Shown: positions 62,493-64,000 of the stretch, piece by piece
How positions within the stretch are numbered: position 1 is the stretch's first letter
Layout of the letters: every line of letters begins with the position of its first letter
From: Dryocola sp032051265
GTDB taxonomy: Bacteria > Pseudomonadota > Gammaproteobacteria > Enterobacterales > Enterobacteriaceae
Assembly (NCBI GenBank): GCA_032051265.1
Contig: DAMBYU010000004.1
Coordinates: 372,001-436,000, forward strand
Direction of reading: 5' to 3'
DNA: 64,000 bases
Made by a program: the position numbers and the translations under genes
The notes under the pieces: model-generated
Seen by the model: the letters and a program-made list of their open reading frames with translations, nothing else
Told to the model about the DNA's origin: nothing
The model's database searches: none

Positions 62493-62555
62493 CCACCTTT
62501 CCATCGGATATGGCTGATTGAAAGGTGGAAAGCCGTGTCATAGCACGGCTTTTTT
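62493..62555 (+). ncRNA. Candidate short RNA or attenuator leader
   Basis: Hairpin 1: CCACCTTTC (62493-62501) with GAAAGGTGG (62520-62528). Hairpin 2, touching it: AAAGCCGTG (62529-62537) with CACGGCTTT (62544-62552) and a T-run to 62555. With the promoter just upstream this makes a self-contained unit of about 60 nt. No coding sequence fits. It could also simply be a terminator for dxr. Confidence 0.45.
62529..62555 (+). terminator. Intrinsic terminator between dxr and uppS
   Basis: AAAGCCGTG, loop TCATAG, CACGGCTTT then T to 62555: a full intrinsic terminator, ending dxr transcripts and/or the candidate short RNA. Confidence 0.88.
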
Positions 62556-62617
62556 ATGCGAAGACCGAAGCCATTCTCGAGTACCGCTTAATCCTTATCA
62601 GGGAATTATTACGCGTT

Positions 62618-63370
62618 ATGTTGTCAGCAAACCAACAATTAAGCGAAACCGCATCCGCACATGGCGCTCGCCATGTTGCCATTATTATGGATGGCAATGG
62701 TCGTTGGGCTAAACGACAAGGGAAAATGAGGGTCTTTGGTCATAAAGCGGGAGCGAAATCCGTCCGCCGGGCCGTCAGTTTTGCGGCAAATAACGGTATT
62801 GAGGCGCTCACGCTTTATGCCTTCAGCAGTGAAAACTGGAATCGCCCGGCGCAGGAAGTGAGTGCGTTGATGGAATTGTTTGTGTGGGCTTTAGATAGCG
62901 AAGTCAAAAGCTTACATCGTCACAATGTTCGTCTGCGCATCATCGGCGACACCGGCCGATTTAACTCGCGTCTGCAGGAAAGAATTAACAAAGCCGAAGC
63001 GCTGACCAGTCAAAATACCGGTTTAACGCTTAACATCGCCGCGAATTATGGCGGTCGTTGGGATATTATTCAGGGAGTTCGGCATCTCGCCGAGCAGGTG
63101 CAGGAAGGTTTGTTGCGCCCGGACCAGATTGATGAAGAGTTGCTTAGTCAGCAGATCTGCATGAATGAACTGGCCCCCGTGGATTTAGTAATTAGGACAG
63201 GAGGGGAGCATCGCATCAGTAATTTTCTGATTTGGCAGATTGCCTATGCAGAGCTTTACTTTACGGATGTTCTTTGGCCTGATTTCGATGAACAAGACTT
63301 TGAAGGTGCGCTAAATGCTTTTGCGAATCGAGAGCGTCGTTTTGGCGGCACTGCACCTGGTGGCGAATAA
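62618..63370 (+). CDS. uppS: Undecaprenyl diphosphate synthase
   Basis: Cis-prenyltransferase building the C55 lipid carrier for peptidoglycan and O-antigen (also called ispU). 250 residues (253 in E. coli). Catalytic D25 in MDGNGRWAK, and RTGGEHRISNF near the end. The ATG at 62618 follows GGGA at an unusually long distance; a longer frame from 62525 passes through the terminator and is not conserved. cdsA follows after 18 bases. Confidence 0.96.
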   Translation: MLSANQQLSETASAHGARHVAIIMDGNGRWAKRQGKMRVFGHKAGAKSVRRAVSFAANNGIEALTLYAFSSENWNRPAQEVSALMELFVWALDSEVKSLHRHNVRLRIIGDTGRFNSRLQERINKAEALTSQNTGLTLNIAANYGGRWDIIQGVRHLAEQVQEGLLRPDQIDEELLSQQICMNELAPVDLVIRTGGEHRISNFLIWQIAYAELYFTDVLWPDFDEQDFEGALNAFANRERRFGGTAPGGE

Positions 63371-63388
63371 GCCTGTTGGGGGTCACTT

Positions 63389-64000
63389 TTGCTGAAGTAT
63401 CGCCTGATTTCTGCGTTTATTTTAATACCTGTTGTCATTGCCGCGCTGTTCCTGCTACCGCCGGTCGGTTTTGCTATCACTACCCTTGTCGTGTGCATGT
63501 TGAGCGCATGGGAATGGGGACAACTGGCCGGATTTAAAGCGCGATCCCAGCGGGTATGGTTGGCGGTACTTTGTGGGCTGCTGCTGGCGTTGATGCTTTT
63601 TGCATTACCCGAATATCGCCACACGGTGCATATCCCATTGATTGAATTTTCGCTCTGGGCGTCGCTTGTCTGGTGGGGGGCCGCCCTGCTGCTGGTGCTG
63701 TTTTATCCAGCTTCTGCGGCGTTCTGGCGTAACTCCAGAACGCTGCGGCTGATCTTCGGTTTGTTGACGATCGTGCCGTTCTTCTGGGGCATGATCGCAT
63801 TGCGCAGCTGGCATTACGACATCAACCACTACACGGGTTCGCTGTGGCTGCTGTACGTTATGATCCTCGTTTGGGGGGCTGATTCCGGTGCTTACCTCTT
63901 CGGTAAAATGTTCGGCAAGCATAAGCTGGCGCCAAAAGTTTCACCGGGTAAAACCTGGCAAGGATTTATCGGCGGGTTATTTACCTCGGCTGTCATCTCG
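63389..64000 (+). CDS. cdsA: Phosphatidate cytidylyltransferase (3' end outside the window)
   Basis: Inner-membrane enzyme making CDP-diacylglycerol for all phospholipids. Starts at a TTG (63389) behind GGGGG six bases away, giving MLKYRLISAFILIPV as in E. coli; 204 codons are present of about 285. Several hydrophobic segments and WGADSGAYLFGKMFGKHKL are visible; the C-terminal family signature lies beyond the edge. The usual next genes rseP and bamA are not reached. Confidence 0.96.
   Translation, partial: MLKYRLISAFILIPVVIAALFLLPPVGFAITTLVVCMLSAWEWGQLAGFKARSQRVWLAVLCGLLLALMLFALPEYRHTVHIPLIEFSLWASLVWWGAALLLVLFYPASAAFWRNSRTLRLIFGLLTIVPFFWGMIALRSWHYDINHYTGSLWLLYVMILVWGADSGAYLFGKMFGKHKLAPKVSPGKTWQGFIGGLFTSAVIS

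Noticed and set aside
1..64000. Prophage, insertion sequence, integron, toxin-antitoxin or defence island
   Set aside because: Every long reading frame is accounted for by a conserved core gene; no transposase, integrase, terminal repeats or tRNA-associated junctions were seen.

Overview
This is chromosomal core DNA of a gammaproteobacterium of the family Enterobacteriaceae. Gene content, order and strand follow the 2.5-4.2 minute region of Escherichia coli K-12 from aroP to cdsA almost exactly, and most products have the same length as the E. coli protein or differ by only a few residues. It is not E. coli itself: yacH is missing between lpd and acnB, yadD between panD and panC, the yad/htrE/ecpD fimbrial cluster between panB and folK, and yaeI between yaeH and dapD. 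FhuA is clearly diverged. An Enterobacter/Leclercia/Klebsiella-like genome is likely, but the genus cannot be fixed from this window. I saw no prophage, insertion sequence, CRISPR array, tRNA or rRNA.

Layout. 1-1295: aroP, cut by the window edge. 1756-12052: the pyruvate-to-TCA block pdhR-aceE-aceF-lpd-acnB, with a perfect PdhR operator before pdhR. 12203-19619: yacL, speDE (polyamines), yacC, cueO behind a CueR-type promoter, gcd and hpt. 19671-26212: can, the yadGH ABC exporter, yadI, yadE and panD/panC/panB (pantothenate). 26281-33574: folK-pcnB, gluQ-dksA, sfsA-thpR and hrpB. 33654-42368: mrcB and the Fur-controlled ferrichrome operon fhuACDB. 42405-49511: hemL, clcA, erpA, yadS, btuF-mtnN and dgt. 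49574-56618: degP behind a sigma-E-type promoter, cdaR, yaeH, dapD and glnD. 56684-64000: map divergent from the translation and envelope block rpsB-tsf-pyrH-frr-dxr-uppS-cdsA, the last gene cut by the window edge.

The block 1849-8956 encodes the whole pyruvate dehydrogenase complex plus its pyruvate-sensing repressor, and acnB continues into the TCA cycle. speD and speE jointly make spermidine. panB, panC and panD supply pantothenate for CoA. fhuA-fhuC-fhuD-fhuB carry ferrichrome from the cell surface to the cytoplasm. rpsB-tsf-pyrH-frr serve translation and pyrimidine supply, and dxr-uppS-cdsA serve isoprenoid, undecaprenyl and phospholipid synthesis.

No wholly new multi-gene system is visible. 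The most interesting signals are small: a probable AUU start codon in pcnB, a possible promoter-plus-terminator unit for a roughly 60-nt RNA between dxr and uppS, a long stem-loop between pdhR and aceE, a BIME-like REP pair and an orphan terminator where E. coli has yacH, and a mosaic-looking fhuA.
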